Assembly: GCA_937927235.1 (NCBI GenBank)
Contig: CALBCM010000037.1
Location: forward strand, 123,738-187,737
Length of the DNA: 64,000 bases
DNA from: an uncultured Johnsonella sp.
GTDB taxonomy: Bacteria; Bacillota; Clostridia; Lachnospirales; Lachnospiraceae
Direction of reading: 5' to 3'
This document shows positions 43,772 through 52,064 of this stretch, one piece after another (position 1 is the first letter of the stretch; every line of letters begins with the position of its first letter). Both the position numbers and the translations under genes were made by a program. The notes beneath the pieces are model-generated. The model saw only the letters and a program-made list of their open reading frames with translations, searched no databases and was not told the DNA's origin.

Positions 43772-44584
43772 ATGATAAGGGATATAACTTTAGGGCAGTA
43801 TTACCCTGTAAATTCAATTTTACACAGACTTGATCCGAGGGTAAAGCTATTTGGAACCATGATTTTTCTAATAGCACTTTTCATAGGAGATTCATGGCTG
43901 GGATACTTGCTGTCAACTATATTTTTAGCTGGCGTAATAGCACTTTCAAAAGTACCCTTCAGGTTTATGGTAAAAGGGCTGAGAACAGTAATACTGCTGC
44001 TCCTGGTGAGCGTAGGCTTTAATATTTTTCTTACAGAGGGAGATGTGGTATTTCAGATTTGGATATTCAAGGCTACAAGGCAGGGAATAATACTTGCAGT
44101 TTTTATGGGAATAAGGCTTGTTTATCTTATGATAGGCTCTTCGGTAATGACGCTGACTACAACGCCGAATGCACTTACTGACGGACTTGAAAAGGGGCTG
44201 GGATTCTTAAAGGCTGTCAAAGTTCCGGTGCATGAAATTGCAATGATGATGTCAATAGCACTTAGATTTATACCTGTGCTGATAGAAGAAACTGATAAGA
44301 TAATGAAGGCACAGATGGCAAGAGGAGCTGATTTTGAAAAGGGAAATCTGATTCAAAAGGCAAAGGCTATGGTGCCTCTTTTAGTTCCGCTTTTTATTTC
44401 AGCCTTCAGGAGGGCGACGGACCTTGCTATGGCTATGGAGGCAAGATGCTATCATGGTGGGAATGGACGGACTAAGATGAAGCCGCTGGTATATAAAAGA
44501 GTGGATTATATCGCTTACACTATTTTGCTTTTATATCTTGGAGCTGCCATTATATTAGCTTTCTGCAAGGGGCGGACGGCATGA
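43772..44584 (+). CDS. ecfT: Energy-coupling factor transporter transmembrane protein EcfT
   Basis: A 270-residue membrane scaffold that couples EcfA1/A2 ATP use to vitamin-binding S units. The N-terminal GQYYPVNSILHRLDPRVKL is a family signature, and the coupling helices carry the ARG motifs (AQMARGADF and MAMEARCYHGG) that contact the ATPases. Four to six hydrophobic segments are seen. It starts 3 bases after ecfA2 and overlaps truA by four bases. Confidence 0.95.
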   Translation: MIRDITLGQYYPVNSILHRLDPRVKLFGTMIFLIALFIGDSWLGYLLSTIFLAGVIALSKVPFRFMVKGLRTVILLLLVSVGFNIFLTEGDVVFQIWIFKATRQGIILAVFMGIRLVYLMIGSSVMTLTTTPNALTDGLEKGLGFLKAVKVPVHEIAMMMSIALRFIPVLIEETDKIMKAQMARGADFEKGNLIQKAKAMVPLLVPLFISAFRRATDLAMAMEARCYHGGNGRTKMKPLVYKRVDYIAYTILLLYLGAAIILAFCKGRTA

Positions 44585-45327
44585 GTGAATTAAGAAGAAT
44601 AAAGCTTATAGTATCCTACGACGGTACAAATTATTGCGGCTGGCAGAAACAGCCAAATGGTATCACTATAGAGGAAGTGCTTAATAAAGCACTTTCATCT
44701 TTATGTGGCGAAGAAATTGAAGTAATAGGTGCAAGCAGGACAGATTCAGGGGTGCATGCTTTTGGAAATGTAGCGGTATTTGATACAAGGATGAAAATGG
44801 AGGCTGCAAAATTTGCCTTTGCGCTTAACCAGAGATTGCCTGAGGACATAAGAATACAGGAATCTGAAGAAGCAGATTTGGCATGGCATCCAAGAAAATG
44901 CGACTGTGTAAAAACTTATATTTACAGAATCCTGAATAGAAAAATAAACATACCTACCGAAAGGCTTTATGCTCATTTTTGCTACTTTAGGCTGGACATT
45001 GACAAGATGAGAGAGGCAAGCGGATATTTTATCGGAACCCATGATTTTACAAGCTTCTGCTCCCAGAAGACTCAGGCTCAGTCCCCTGTGAGGACCATAC
45101 ATTCACTTGAGGTTCTCAAAGATGAGGAAATGATAACTATAGTGGTAAGCGGTGACGGCTTTTTATACAATATGATAAGAATTATAGCGGGAACTTTAAT
45201 CAAAGTAGGGACAGGAGTATATCCGCCGGATTATGTAAAGCAAATCTTCAAGGCGAAAAACAGAAGAATGGCGGGGCAGACCATGCCGGCGAGGGGTCTT
45301 ACCTTAGTGGAAATTGAATATTTATAA
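44581..45327 (+). CDS. truA: tRNA pseudouridine(38-40) synthase TruA
   Basis: A 248-residue enzyme that isomerises uridines in the anticodon arm. YDGTNYCGWQKQPNG is the N-terminal block, GASRTDSGVHAFGNVA contains the catalytic Asp, and FLYNMIRIIAGTLIKVG is the conserved RNA-binding part. It is coupled to ecfT by the ATGA overlap. In most Clostridia rplM-rpsI follow truA directly; here a lipoate gene cluster separates them. Confidence 0.96.
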   Translation: MSELRRIKLIVSYDGTNYCGWQKQPNGITIEEVLNKALSSLCGEEIEVIGASRTDSGVHAFGNVAVFDTRMKMEAAKFAFALNQRLPEDIRIQESEEADLAWHPRKCDCVKTYIYRILNRKINIPTERLYAHFCYFRLDIDKMREASGYFIGTHDFTSFCSQKTQAQSPVRTIHSLEVLKDEEMITIVVSGDGFLYNMIRIIAGTLIKVGTGVYPPDYVKQIFKAKNRRMAGQTMPARGLTLVEIEYL

Positions 45328-45376
45328 GCTGCTGACGGCACGGCTCAGCCTCACTAAATCGGCAATATAATCTAAC

Positions 45377-45404
45377 AGTATGTTTGTATAAACACAAACA
45401 TACT
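45377..45404. promoter_or_regulatory. Perfect 11-bp hairpin upstream of lipoate cluster
   Basis: AGTATGTTTGT and ACAAACATACT flank a six-base loop, 62 bases before the -35 box of the next promoter. There is no T run after it. It may be the end of the truA transcript or a protein-binding site. Confidence 0.55.
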
Positions 45405-45466
45405 ACAAAATATCATTAAATAAAGGGTTTTTCTTATAAGATATAGGAAGTAATGTACAAAACACA

Positions 45467-45495
45467 TTGACTATATTACTTAAAAGTGTTAAAAT
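45467..45495 (+). promoter_or_regulatory. Promoter of the lipoate cluster
   Basis: TTGACT (45467-45472) and TAAAAT (45490-45495) are 17 bases apart, 57 bases before the first lipoate ligase start. The cluster thus has its own promoter rather than relying on truA read-through. Confidence 0.75.
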
Positions 45496-45552
45496 TTCGA
45501 GTGTATTGGTGCAGAGAGTTAATATTTAAAGCAAAAGGGGCTGGTAGTCTGG

Positions 45553-46569
45553 ATGATTGCGGTAATGAATGATTCACATGAGCCATATTTTAATCAGGCA
45601 TTTGAAGAATATATTTTTAATACAATAAAAGAGGATGATGTAGTTATTATATGGAGAAATTCTCCGGTGGTAGTAATAGGCTGTTATCAGAATATATGTA
45701 GGGAGGTTGATGTATACTCACTTAAAAAAGCCGGCATTCCGATAATAAGGAGAATGAGCGGCGGAGGGACGGTTTACCATGACCTTGGAAATATAAATTA
45801 CACTATGATTTGCGATAAAAGCAAATTTGCAAACGGCTTTATTAATTATGAAGACTTTCTTGTCCTCGTTATCAATGCACTTAACAGGCTTGGAATACCT
45901 GCCGGCAGAGAGCGTTCGTGTGATATTGCAATAAACGGCAGAAAAATTTCAGGCAGTGCTCAAAAAGTTTCGGGAGGGCGTGTACTTCACCATGGAACCT
46001 TACTTTTTGACTCCAATCTGTCGCTGCTTGATGAGATAACTACTAAAAATAAGAATGAAAATTTTATTTCCAAGGCTTCTGAATCCGCTATATGCCAAGT
46101 GACGAATATAAAAGAAAGCTTTTTAGCTCTTGGTAAGTCCAACACTGAATATATGAGTGGAATAAAACCGGGCGGAATTGCTGACATTGACAGGTTTTGC
46201 AAGGCTTTGCTTAATGAGCTTGCAGGAAGCGCTGCAGTAAAATTTTATCCTGATGCTCGAGGCATAAATGAGATTAAGGCTCTGGCGGAGGATAAATATA
46301 AAAGCTGGGAATGGACCTGGGGAAAAACGCCGGCTTTTATTTTTGAAAGGAAAGCCGCATTTAGAGGCAGACCCGTAAAAATATCGTATAGTGCAAAAAA
46401 AGGTATTATAACTCATTTTGATATTGAAGCGGATTTTATTGACTCTGTTAAGGCAAAAAAGCTGTTTGAGGGAGCAAGATTTGAGCCTGATTTATTTCAG
46501 GAAAACCTCTGTCTTATAGCCGAAATCAGCCGAACAGAGAGTGAAGAGCTGATTAGATTGATGATGTAG
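45553..46569 (+). CDS. lplA: Lipoate--protein ligase
   Basis: A 338-residue enzyme that adenylates lipoate and attaches it to a lysine of a carrier domain. RRMSGGGTVYHDLGN is the ligand-binding loop, and GRKISGSAQKVSGGRVLHHG contains the catalytic lysine in KISG. The C-terminal accessory domain is present, as in bacterial LplA. It begins the cluster with a lipoyl carrier, LipA and a second ligase. No 2-oxoacid dehydrogenase or glycine cleavage genes are nearby. Confidence 0.92.
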   Translation: MIAVMNDSHEPYFNQAFEEYIFNTIKEDDVVIIWRNSPVVVIGCYQNICREVDVYSLKKAGIPIIRRMSGGGTVYHDLGNINYTMICDKSKFANGFINYEDFLVLVINALNRLGIPAGRERSCDIAINGRKISGSAQKVSGGRVLHHGTLLFDSNLSLLDEITTKNKNENFISKASESAICQVTNIKESFLALGKSNTEYMSGIKPGGIADIDRFCKALLNELAGSAAVKFYPDARGINEIKALAEDKYKSWEWTWGKTPAFIFERKAAFRGRPVKISYSAKKGIITHFDIEADFIDSVKAKKLFEGARFEPDLFQENLCLIAEISRTESEELIRLMM

Positions 46570-46629
46570 CAAAAATTATCTACAGAATACTTTTTTATAA
46601 AAAATAATAAACATATAGGAGGATATGTT

Positions 46630-46869
46630 ATGGAAAAGAATCTTTTAATGCCGAAGCTCAGACCGGAGATGGAGAAAGCTGTTTTATGTGCCTGGCTCAA
46701 GGAGGTTGGTGAAGAGGTAAAATCAGGAGAGCCAGTATATGAGATAGAAACCGATAAGGTGGTGACACAAGTGGAATCCTCCTGTGACGGCATCCTTAAA
46801 AGCAAGCTTTATGAGGAGGGAGATACTGTAGAGGTGCTTCTTCCTGTAGCTGTGGTAGAAGAAAAATAG
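46630..46869 (+). CDS. Free-standing lipoyl-carrier domain protein
   Basis: A complete 79-residue protein that is only a lipoyl domain: LMPKLRPEMEKAVLCAWLK, then the hairpin EIETDKVV with the lysine that accepts lipoate. It resembles E2 lipoyl domains (MPKLG, ETDK) rather than GcvH. AGGAGG precedes the ATG. Such a domain is normally the N terminus of a much larger acyltransferase; here the frame ends cleanly with TAG and no E2 core follows. It may shuttle lipoyl or octanoyl groups between ligases, LipA and distant client enzymes (inference). Confidence 0.9.
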   Translation: MEKNLLMPKLRPEMEKAVLCAWLKEVGEEVKSGEPVYEIETDKVVTQVESSCDGILKSKLYEEGDTVEVLLPVAVVEEK

Positions 46870-46905
46870 AGTATATTTTTAGAGAGTATATATTAAGGAG
46901 GGTGT

Positions 46906-47769
46906 ATGATAGAAAAAAAGCCTGACTGGCTCAAAGTAAGATATAATCAAGAGGCTATAGATGAAGTTGCGGAGCTTATGAGGGACCTCAACCTCAATAC
47001 GGTGTGTAAGGAAGCAAATTGTCCAAATCTTGGTGAATGTTACCGCAAGCATACAGCTACATTTATGATACTGGGCAGTATATGCACCAGAAATTGCAGA
47101 TTTTGCAATGTCTGCTGCGGCAAGCCTATGCCGCCGAACCCTCAGGAGCCTGAAAATGTAGCAAAAGCTGTAAAACACCTCCATCTTAAGCATGTGGTGC
47201 TTACCTGCTCTACAAGAGATGATTTGCCTGACGGAGGAGCGCTTCAGTTTGCAAAGACGGTGAATGCCATAAGAGAAATCTGTCCCCGTACCACTGTGGA
47301 AACTCTTATTTCAGATATGAGGGGAAACAGAGAATCACTTGACATAGTGCTTGAAGCCCGGCCTGATGTGCTTAACCACAATGTAGAAACGGTAGAGGAG
47401 CTGCAAAAAGCCATACGTCCGCAGGCAGGCTATCAAAACTCCTTAGGAGTGCTTAGATATTGTAAGGAAAAAGCACCTGAAATGAGGGTAAAAACCGGGT
47501 TCATGGTAGGGCTTGGTGAAACTGAGGAGCAGATAGACACCCTGCTTGATGACGTGCTTGATACAGGCTGTGATATACTCACTATAGGACAGTACCTCCA
47601 GCCTACACCCTCACATTATCCTGTGGCGAGGTATGCCACCCCTGAGGATTTCGCAAGGTATAAGAAAATTGCTTTGGAGAAGGGCTTTAAGCATGTTGCT
47701 TCGGCACCGCTTGCCAGAAGCTCCTACAGAGCCTGGGAAGCACTGGAGGACATTCATGATTTATATTGA
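46906..47769 (+). CDS. lipA: Lipoyl synthase
   Basis: A 287-residue radical-SAM enzyme inserting two sulphurs into protein-bound octanoate. Both Fe-S clusters are visible: the auxiliary CKEANCPNLGEC and the radical-SAM CTRNCRFC, and the C-terminal serine motif ARSSYRAWE. AAGGAGG precedes the ATG. It lies between the carrier domain and the second ligase, which overlaps it by 14 bases. No lipB or lipM is seen, so octanoate is presumably supplied by one of the ligases. Confidence 0.96.
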   Translation: MIEKKPDWLKVRYNQEAIDEVAELMRDLNLNTVCKEANCPNLGECYRKHTATFMILGSICTRNCRFCNVCCGKPMPPNPQEPENVAKAVKHLHLKHVVLTCSTRDDLPDGGALQFAKTVNAIREICPRTTVETLISDMRGNRESLDIVLEARPDVLNHNVETVEELQKAIRPQAGYQNSLGVLRYCKEKAPEMRVKTGFMVGLGETEEQIDTLLDDVLDTGCDILTIGQYLQPTPSHYPVARYATPEDFARYKKIALEKGFKHVASAPLARSSYRAWEALEDIHDLY

Positions 47770-48760
47770 TACCGCTTCCTCGGATGTATATTATAATTTC
47801 GGCTGTGAGTATTACTTTGCCGCAGAAAAAATTTTTAAAGATACGGTATTTTTATTCTGGAGAACTTCTCCGACTCTTATGGTAGGAAAATATCAGAACA
47901 TGGCAGAAGAAGTAAATATGCCCTATGTCAAAGCACATAATATAAATCTGGTACGTCGCATGAGCGGAGGCGGAACCATCTATACCGATATGGGAGGTTG
48001 GCAGTTTACTTTTATTGACAGAAATACTGAAAATACCATAGAATTTCAAAAATATATAGCTCCTGTAATAGAGGCTCTGGCTCTGTTTGGAGTTAAAGCG
48101 GAATTTAACGGAAGAAATGACCTTTGCATAGAAAATAAAAAAATTTCGGGGAATGCGCAGTACAAGCTCGGTGACAGCATTATACATCACGGCTCTCTAT
48201 TATTTGATACCTATATTGAGGGGATGGTAAATGCCACTACTGTAGACAGCTATAAGATAATATCTAAAAGCATTAAATCGGTACGTGACAGAGTGACCAA
48301 TATATCGGAGCATACCAGGGACAGCTATGGAAGGCCTGTAAATATAAAGCCTGAAGCTTTTAAGGAGGCTATGGTTAATTCCATACTCAAGGGCAGCGGG
48401 CAAGGAAGTGTATATGAAATAAATTCAAATGATGCTGCAAGAATCAAGCAGCTTGCAGCTGAAAAATTTAATAATTGGGAAAGCATATACGGAAGCAATC
48501 CGAAGTTTAACATAGAAAGAAGCGGCAGATTTGAAGGCGGCAAGATGGTTTTTAAGCTGGAAGTATTACATGGAAAAATAGAATCAGCTTCAGTATTTGG
48601 AGATTTTTTCAGCACACTGGATGCCGGAGAAATAAGTGCAGCCTTAAAGGGCTGTGCTTATGATAAAAAATCAGTCTATGAAGCTCTTACCAAGCATGGT
48701 ATAGCAGGAGCGATCTATAAGATTTCAGCTGAGGATATAGCAGGAATGATAGCTGATTAA
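47756..48760 (+). CDS. Lipoate--protein ligase, second copy
   Basis: A 334-residue paralogue of the ligase at 45553. RRMSGGGTIYTDMGGWQFTF and KKISGNAQYKLGDSIIHHGS keep the binding loop and the catalytic lysine. The frame is open further upstream inside lipA, but GGAGG six bases before ATG 47756 (MIYIDTASSD) sets the start. Coupling to lipA suggests it acts in the same path, for example attaching octanoate or moving lipoate from the carrier domain (inference). The two ligases are clearly diverged, so they probably differ in substrate or acceptor. Confidence 0.9.
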   Translation: MIYIDTASSDVYYNFGCEYYFAAEKIFKDTVFLFWRTSPTLMVGKYQNMAEEVNMPYVKAHNINLVRRMSGGGTIYTDMGGWQFTFIDRNTENTIEFQKYIAPVIEALALFGVKAEFNGRNDLCIENKKISGNAQYKLGDSIIHHGSLLFDTYIEGMVNATTVDSYKIISKSIKSVRDRVTNISEHTRDSYGRPVNIKPEAFKEAMVNSILKGSGQGSVYEINSNDAARIKQLAAEKFNNWESIYGSNPKFNIERSGRFEGGKMVFKLEVLHGKIESASVFGDFFSTLDAGEISAALKGCAYDKKSVYEALTKHGIAGAIYKISAEDIAGMIAD

Positions 48761-48806
48761 TTATAAAGGAGAATAAAAAAATAAGCAAAAGCCTGTGGCA
48801 GGTGAC

Positions 48807-48835
48807 TTGACAGAGCTGCTTGTTAAGGGTATAAT
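48807..48835 (+). promoter_or_regulatory. Consensus promoter of rplM-rpsI
   Basis: TTGACA and TATAAT, both perfect, are 17 bases apart. Transcription from about 48842 gives a leader of roughly 210 bases before rplM, containing two small hairpins (AATGC-GCATT and GCCG-CGGC, 48870-48925) and the L13-type leader. Confidence 0.9.
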
Positions 48836-48967
48836 TAAGCACTGTGACGTTAGAGATTTTTGTTTATTCCAATGCCCCGGAAAGCATTTATCTGTAATGA
48901 TGAGCCGGTAATCTCGGCAAACACTTGATAAATAAATTAAAAGAAATAATTATTAAAAGATACTGAA

Positions 48968-49031
48968 ATATGCATATTTTAGGGATTTGAATCCATAGCT
49001 GTTCTAAAACAGCTTGTCGGGGTATGCGTAT
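48968..49031 (+). ncRNA. Probable L13 leader (ribosomal-protein autoregulatory RNA)
   Basis: ATATGCATA (48968-48976) pairs with TATGCGTAT (49023-49031, one G-T), closing a domain with inner hairpin AGCTGTT-CTAA-AACAGCT (48997-49014). It ends 22 bases before rplM. Size, place and shape fit the L13 leader of Firmicutes, in which L13 represses its own operon (family knowledge). The assignment was made by eye, not by covariance search. Confidence 0.65.
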
Positions 49032-49053
49032 AATGATTTAGTGGAGGTCAAAA

Positions 49054-49488
49054 ATGAGCACTTTTATGGCTAATCCTGATAAAATCGACAGAAAGTGGTA
49101 TGTTGTCGATGCTGAGGGACATACATTGGGAAGACTTGCATCACAGGTTGCAAGTGTATTAAGAGGTAAAAATAAAGCAGTGTTTACACCTCATATTGAC
49201 TGTGGTGATTATGTTATAATTATAAATGCTGAAAAAATTAAAGTAACAGGCAGGAAGCTTGAACAGAAAATTTACTACAATCATTCAGAATATGTAGGCG
49301 GCATGAAGGAAACCAAGCTTAAGGATATGCTTCGTAAAAAGCCTGAGAGGGTTCTTGAGCTTGCAGTTAAGAGAATGCTTCCGAAGGGAGCGCTCGGAAG
49401 CAGGATGTATACCAAGCTTCATGTATACGCAGGAGCAGAGCATAACCATGCAGCACAGAAGCCTGAAGTACTGGATATTAAAAGGTAA
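49054..49488 (+). CDS. rplM: 50S ribosomal protein L13
   Basis: A 144-residue ribosomal protein. STFMANPDKIDRKWYVVDAE, GRLASQVASVLRGKNKA, HIDCGDYVIIINAEKI and RMLPKGALGSRMYTKLHVYAG are family blocks. GGAGG precedes the ATG. It is the first gene of the rplM-rpsI operon. Confidence 0.98.
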   Translation: MSTFMANPDKIDRKWYVVDAEGHTLGRLASQVASVLRGKNKAVFTPHIDCGDYVIIINAEKIKVTGRKLEQKIYYNHSEYVGGMKETKLKDMLRKKPERVLELAVKRMLPKGALGSRMYTKLHVYAGAEHNHAAQKPEVLDIKR

Positions 49489-49502
49489 AGGAGATAAAAA
49501 CA

Positions 49503-49895
49503 ATGGCTGATAATAAATTTTATGGAACAGGCAGAAGAAAAAAATCTATTGCCAGAGTATATCTTTTACCTGGAACAGGTAAGGTTACTATAAATAAAAG
49601 AGATATTGAGGATTATTTCGGGCTTGAAACCCTTAAGGTTATAGTTCGTCAACCCCTGGTAGCTACCGACATGCTTTCCAAGTTTGATGTGCGTGTAAAT
49701 GTACACGGAGGAGGATTTACAGGTCAGGCGGGAGCTATCAGACATGGCATAGCGAGAGCACTGCTTCATGCAGATTCAGATTTCCGTCCTACTCTTAAAA
49801 AAGCAGGCTATCTGACAAGAGACCCGAGAGCTAAGGAGCGTAAGAAGTACGGTCTTAAGGCAGCTCGTAGAGCACCGCAGTTCAGCAAGCGTTAA
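49503..49895 (+). CDS. rpsI: 30S ribosomal protein S9
   Basis: A 130-residue ribosomal protein with YGTGRRKKSIARVYLLPG at the N terminus, GGGFTGQAGAIRHGIARALL in the middle and the basic tail KYGLKAARRAPQFSKR reaching the P site. AAAGGAGA precedes the ATG, 14 bases after rplM. Confidence 0.98.
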   Translation: MADNKFYGTGRRKKSIARVYLLPGTGKVTINKRDIEDYFGLETLKVIVRQPLVATDMLSKFDVRVNVHGGGFTGQAGAIRHGIARALLHADSDFRPTLKKAGYLTRDPRAKERKKYGLKAARRAPQFSKR

Positions 49896-49915
49896 TCGGC
49901 AACTGTGAAATACTC

Positions 49916-49955
49916 AAAAAGCTTGGAAAATCAAGGCTTTCCGGGCTTTTTTTGT
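49916..49955 (+). terminator. Terminator after rpsI
   Basis: AAAAAGC-TTGGAAA pairs with TTTCC-GGGCTTTTTTT around a short loop. A similar terminator (GAAAATTTTAGTTTTCCGGG core) stands before hsdM at 57482. Confidence 0.85.
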
Positions 49956-50030
49956 GTCTGAAATTGTCATAACCTCATCCTTGACAGATGCTGACGCTTA
50001 CAACAGTAAAGGCTTAAAACGATTAAAATC

Positions 50031-50189
50031 ACTTTTTTGACTAAGTTTTTGATTAAGCTTTTGATTAAGTTACAGCCGCCGTTGATAAATGTCCAGACTC
50101 GCTCCGGTTTTTCTGCGAAAAACCTAATGCGCTCGCTTAGGCATTATCAGCTCTGGTTGCTTAATTGAAAACTAAGTAAATCAAAAAGT
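50031..50189. repeat. Imperfect long inverted repeat, possible small mobile element
   Basis: The left arm at 50031-50058 (ACTTTTTTGACTAAG, then TTTTTGATTAAGC) is the near-complement of the right arm at 50159-50189 (GCTTAATTGAAAACTAAG, then TAAATCAAAAAGT). The roughly 100 bases between contain the perfect hairpin GGTTTTTC-TGC-GAAAAACC (50106-50124) and TAATGC-GCATTA. No protein is encoded. It fills the non-coding gap between rpsI and the macrodomain gene and could be a MITE-like element or a structured RNA. The rest of the gap shows nothing recognisable. Confidence 0.45.
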
Positions 50190-50356
50190 TGTGAACTCAT
50201 GTCAATATGAGCGGGCAGAGATTAATATACATTGTTGCTTACGGTTCTATTGTTGACAACATCAATGAATAAAAAGGCAGAAAAAACAAAATCATCATGA
50301 AAAAGTAGAAAATTTGCAAAGGGTAGTACTAATAATTTGAGGAAAGGAGTTGAGCA

Positions 50357-51382
50357 ATGCCATTACAAATAGTGCGTAATGATATTACGAAAATTAAAGT
50401 CGATGCGGTTGTGAATGCAGCGAATGAATCTCTCCTAGGCGGCGGTGGAGTGGATGGTGCAATTCATCGTGCTGCAGGCTCGGAACTTTTGAAAGAGTGC
50501 AGAACACTTCAGGGATGTAAAACGGGAGAAGCGAAGGTCACCGGTGCGTATAAGCTTCCTGCAAAATATGTCATTCATACCGTGGGTCCGGTCTGGAAGG
50601 ATGGAGCACATCATGAGAAAGAATTGCTGACCTCCTGTTATCAAAAATCGCTGGAGCTTGCTAAAGAATACCAATGTAAAAGTGTTGCATTTCCGCTGAT
50701 TTCTTCCGGTATTTATGGATATCCTAAAGCAGAAGCATTACAGGTTGCGGTCAATACAATTAGCACATTTCTTTTAGAGAATGACATAACCGTATATATA
50801 GTTGTTTTTGATAGAAAAGCAGTTAGAATCGGAGAAAAGCTTTTTACGGATATTCAGGAATTCATAGATGATCATTATGTGAAAGAGCATGGGGATTCTC
50901 ATGATAAAATCAGTCAAAGACGCAAATTGGCACTCAGGTTTATGGATGAAGTGGCGGTAAAATTTGACGCAGAAGAAAGACCGGCTCCATGTCTTGGAGC
51001 AATGAATGATAAATCATCATTGGAGGATGCTCTGAAACAAATGGATGAGAGTTTTTCACAGATGCTGTTAAAAAAAATAGATGAATCCGGAATGAAAGAC
51101 AGCGAATGTTATAAACGTGCGAACATTGATCGAAAACTGTTTTCTAAGATACGAAGTAATGTAAACTATAAACCGAGTAAGCAAACAGCAATCGCATTTG
51201 CAATCGCACTTAGGCTCTCTCTGGATGAGACAAAGGATATGTTGATGAAAGCCGGATATGCACTTTCTCATTCCAATAAGTTTGATATCATCATTGAATA
51301 TTTTATCCGTCAAGAGAAATACAATATCTTTGAAATCAATGAAGCGTTATTTGCCTTTGATCAAGTTCTCCTCGGTAGCTGA
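50357..51382 (+). CDS. Macrodomain (ADP-ribose hydrolase-type) protein with C-terminal HTH domain
   Basis: A 341-residue protein. Residues 1-160 form a macrodomain: VDAVVNAANESLLGGGGVDGAI and VAFPLISSGIYGYPKAEA are the ADP-ribose loops, as in O-acetyl-ADP-ribose and protein-ADP-ribose hydrolases. After a linker, residues 225-341 contain a helix-turn-helix-like part (CYKRANIDRKLFSKIRSN, PSKQTAIAFAIALRLSLDET). The two-domain form occurs beside vWA genes in Clostridia, as here. AAAGGAG precedes the ATG. It may reverse ADP-ribosylation in stress or conflict; the target is unknown. Confidence 0.92.
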   Translation: MPLQIVRNDITKIKVDAVVNAANESLLGGGGVDGAIHRAAGSELLKECRTLQGCKTGEAKVTGAYKLPAKYVIHTVGPVWKDGAHHEKELLTSCYQKSLELAKEYQCKSVAFPLISSGIYGYPKAEALQVAVNTISTFLLENDITVYIVVFDRKAVRIGEKLFTDIQEFIDDHYVKEHGDSHDKISQRRKLALRFMDEVAVKFDAEERPAPCLGAMNDKSSLEDALKQMDESFSQMLLKKIDESGMKDSECYKRANIDRKLFSKIRSNVNYKPSKQTAIAFAIALRLSLDETKDMLMKAGYALSHSNKFDIIIEYFIRQEKYNIFEINEALFAFDQVLLGS

Positions 51383-51491
51383 TAAAATGTCGCTTTTCAT
51401 GCGACCAAACTCACGTCAGAATAAAGTATTCTATAACTGTAAGGTACAGAAAGTACCGAGCAGTCATTTTTTCTAATGGAGGTCGAATAAC

Positions 51492-52064
51492 ATGAAGAAA
51501 AATCTTACCGAGCTTGTATTCATTTTAGACAGAAGCGGATCAATGGCAGGACTGGAAGCAGATACGATCGGAGGCTTTAATGCTATGATTGAGAAACAGA
51601 AAAAAGTAGAAGGAGAGGCACTAGTATCAACTGTATTATTTTCTAATGATAGCGAAGTAATCTATGACAGAGCAGAGGTCAGAAAAATTGAGCCAATGAC
51701 GGAAGATACCTATACTGTCGGTGGGGGTACCGCATTAATTGATGCGATTGGCGGAGCGATTCACCATATCAGAAATGTACATAAATATATTCGTAAGGAA
51801 GATGTACCGGAGAATACCATGTTTATCATTACGACAGATGGAAAGGAGAATGCGAGTCACAAATATTCAAGCAATCGTGTTAAGAAAATGATCAAGAAGC
51901 AGCAAGAGAAATACGGCTGGGAATTTATTTTTCTTGGAGCAAATATTGATGCAGTTCAGACAGCTGCAAATTTCGGAATACGTAAAGAAAGAGCAGTCAA
52001 TTACCATCCTGATACCGAAGGAACTCAACTTAATTACGATCACCATATTATAGATGCCCTCTAA
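51492..52064 (+). pseudogene. vWA-domain protein, truncated at its C terminus
   Basis: The frame codes 190 residues of a von Willebrand A domain with an intact MIDAS start (LDRSGSMAGLEADTIGGFNA), the threonine block VGGGTALIDAI and TTDGKENASH. Homology seems to stop at GTQLNY near 52035; the last few codons come from the antisense of an unrelated ATPase gene. Family members continue for about 40 residues. GGAGG precedes the ATG, so a shortened protein may still be made. It follows the macrodomain gene and probably belonged to the same operon. Confidence 0.8.

Noticed and set aside
46630..51382. Lipoyl-carrier/macrodomain/SirTM ADP-ribosylation system as in staphylococci
   Set aside because: A macrodomain gene and lipoyl genes both occur, but they are separated by rplM-rpsI and a terminator, the carrier is E2-like rather than GcvH-like, and no sirtuin is seen.
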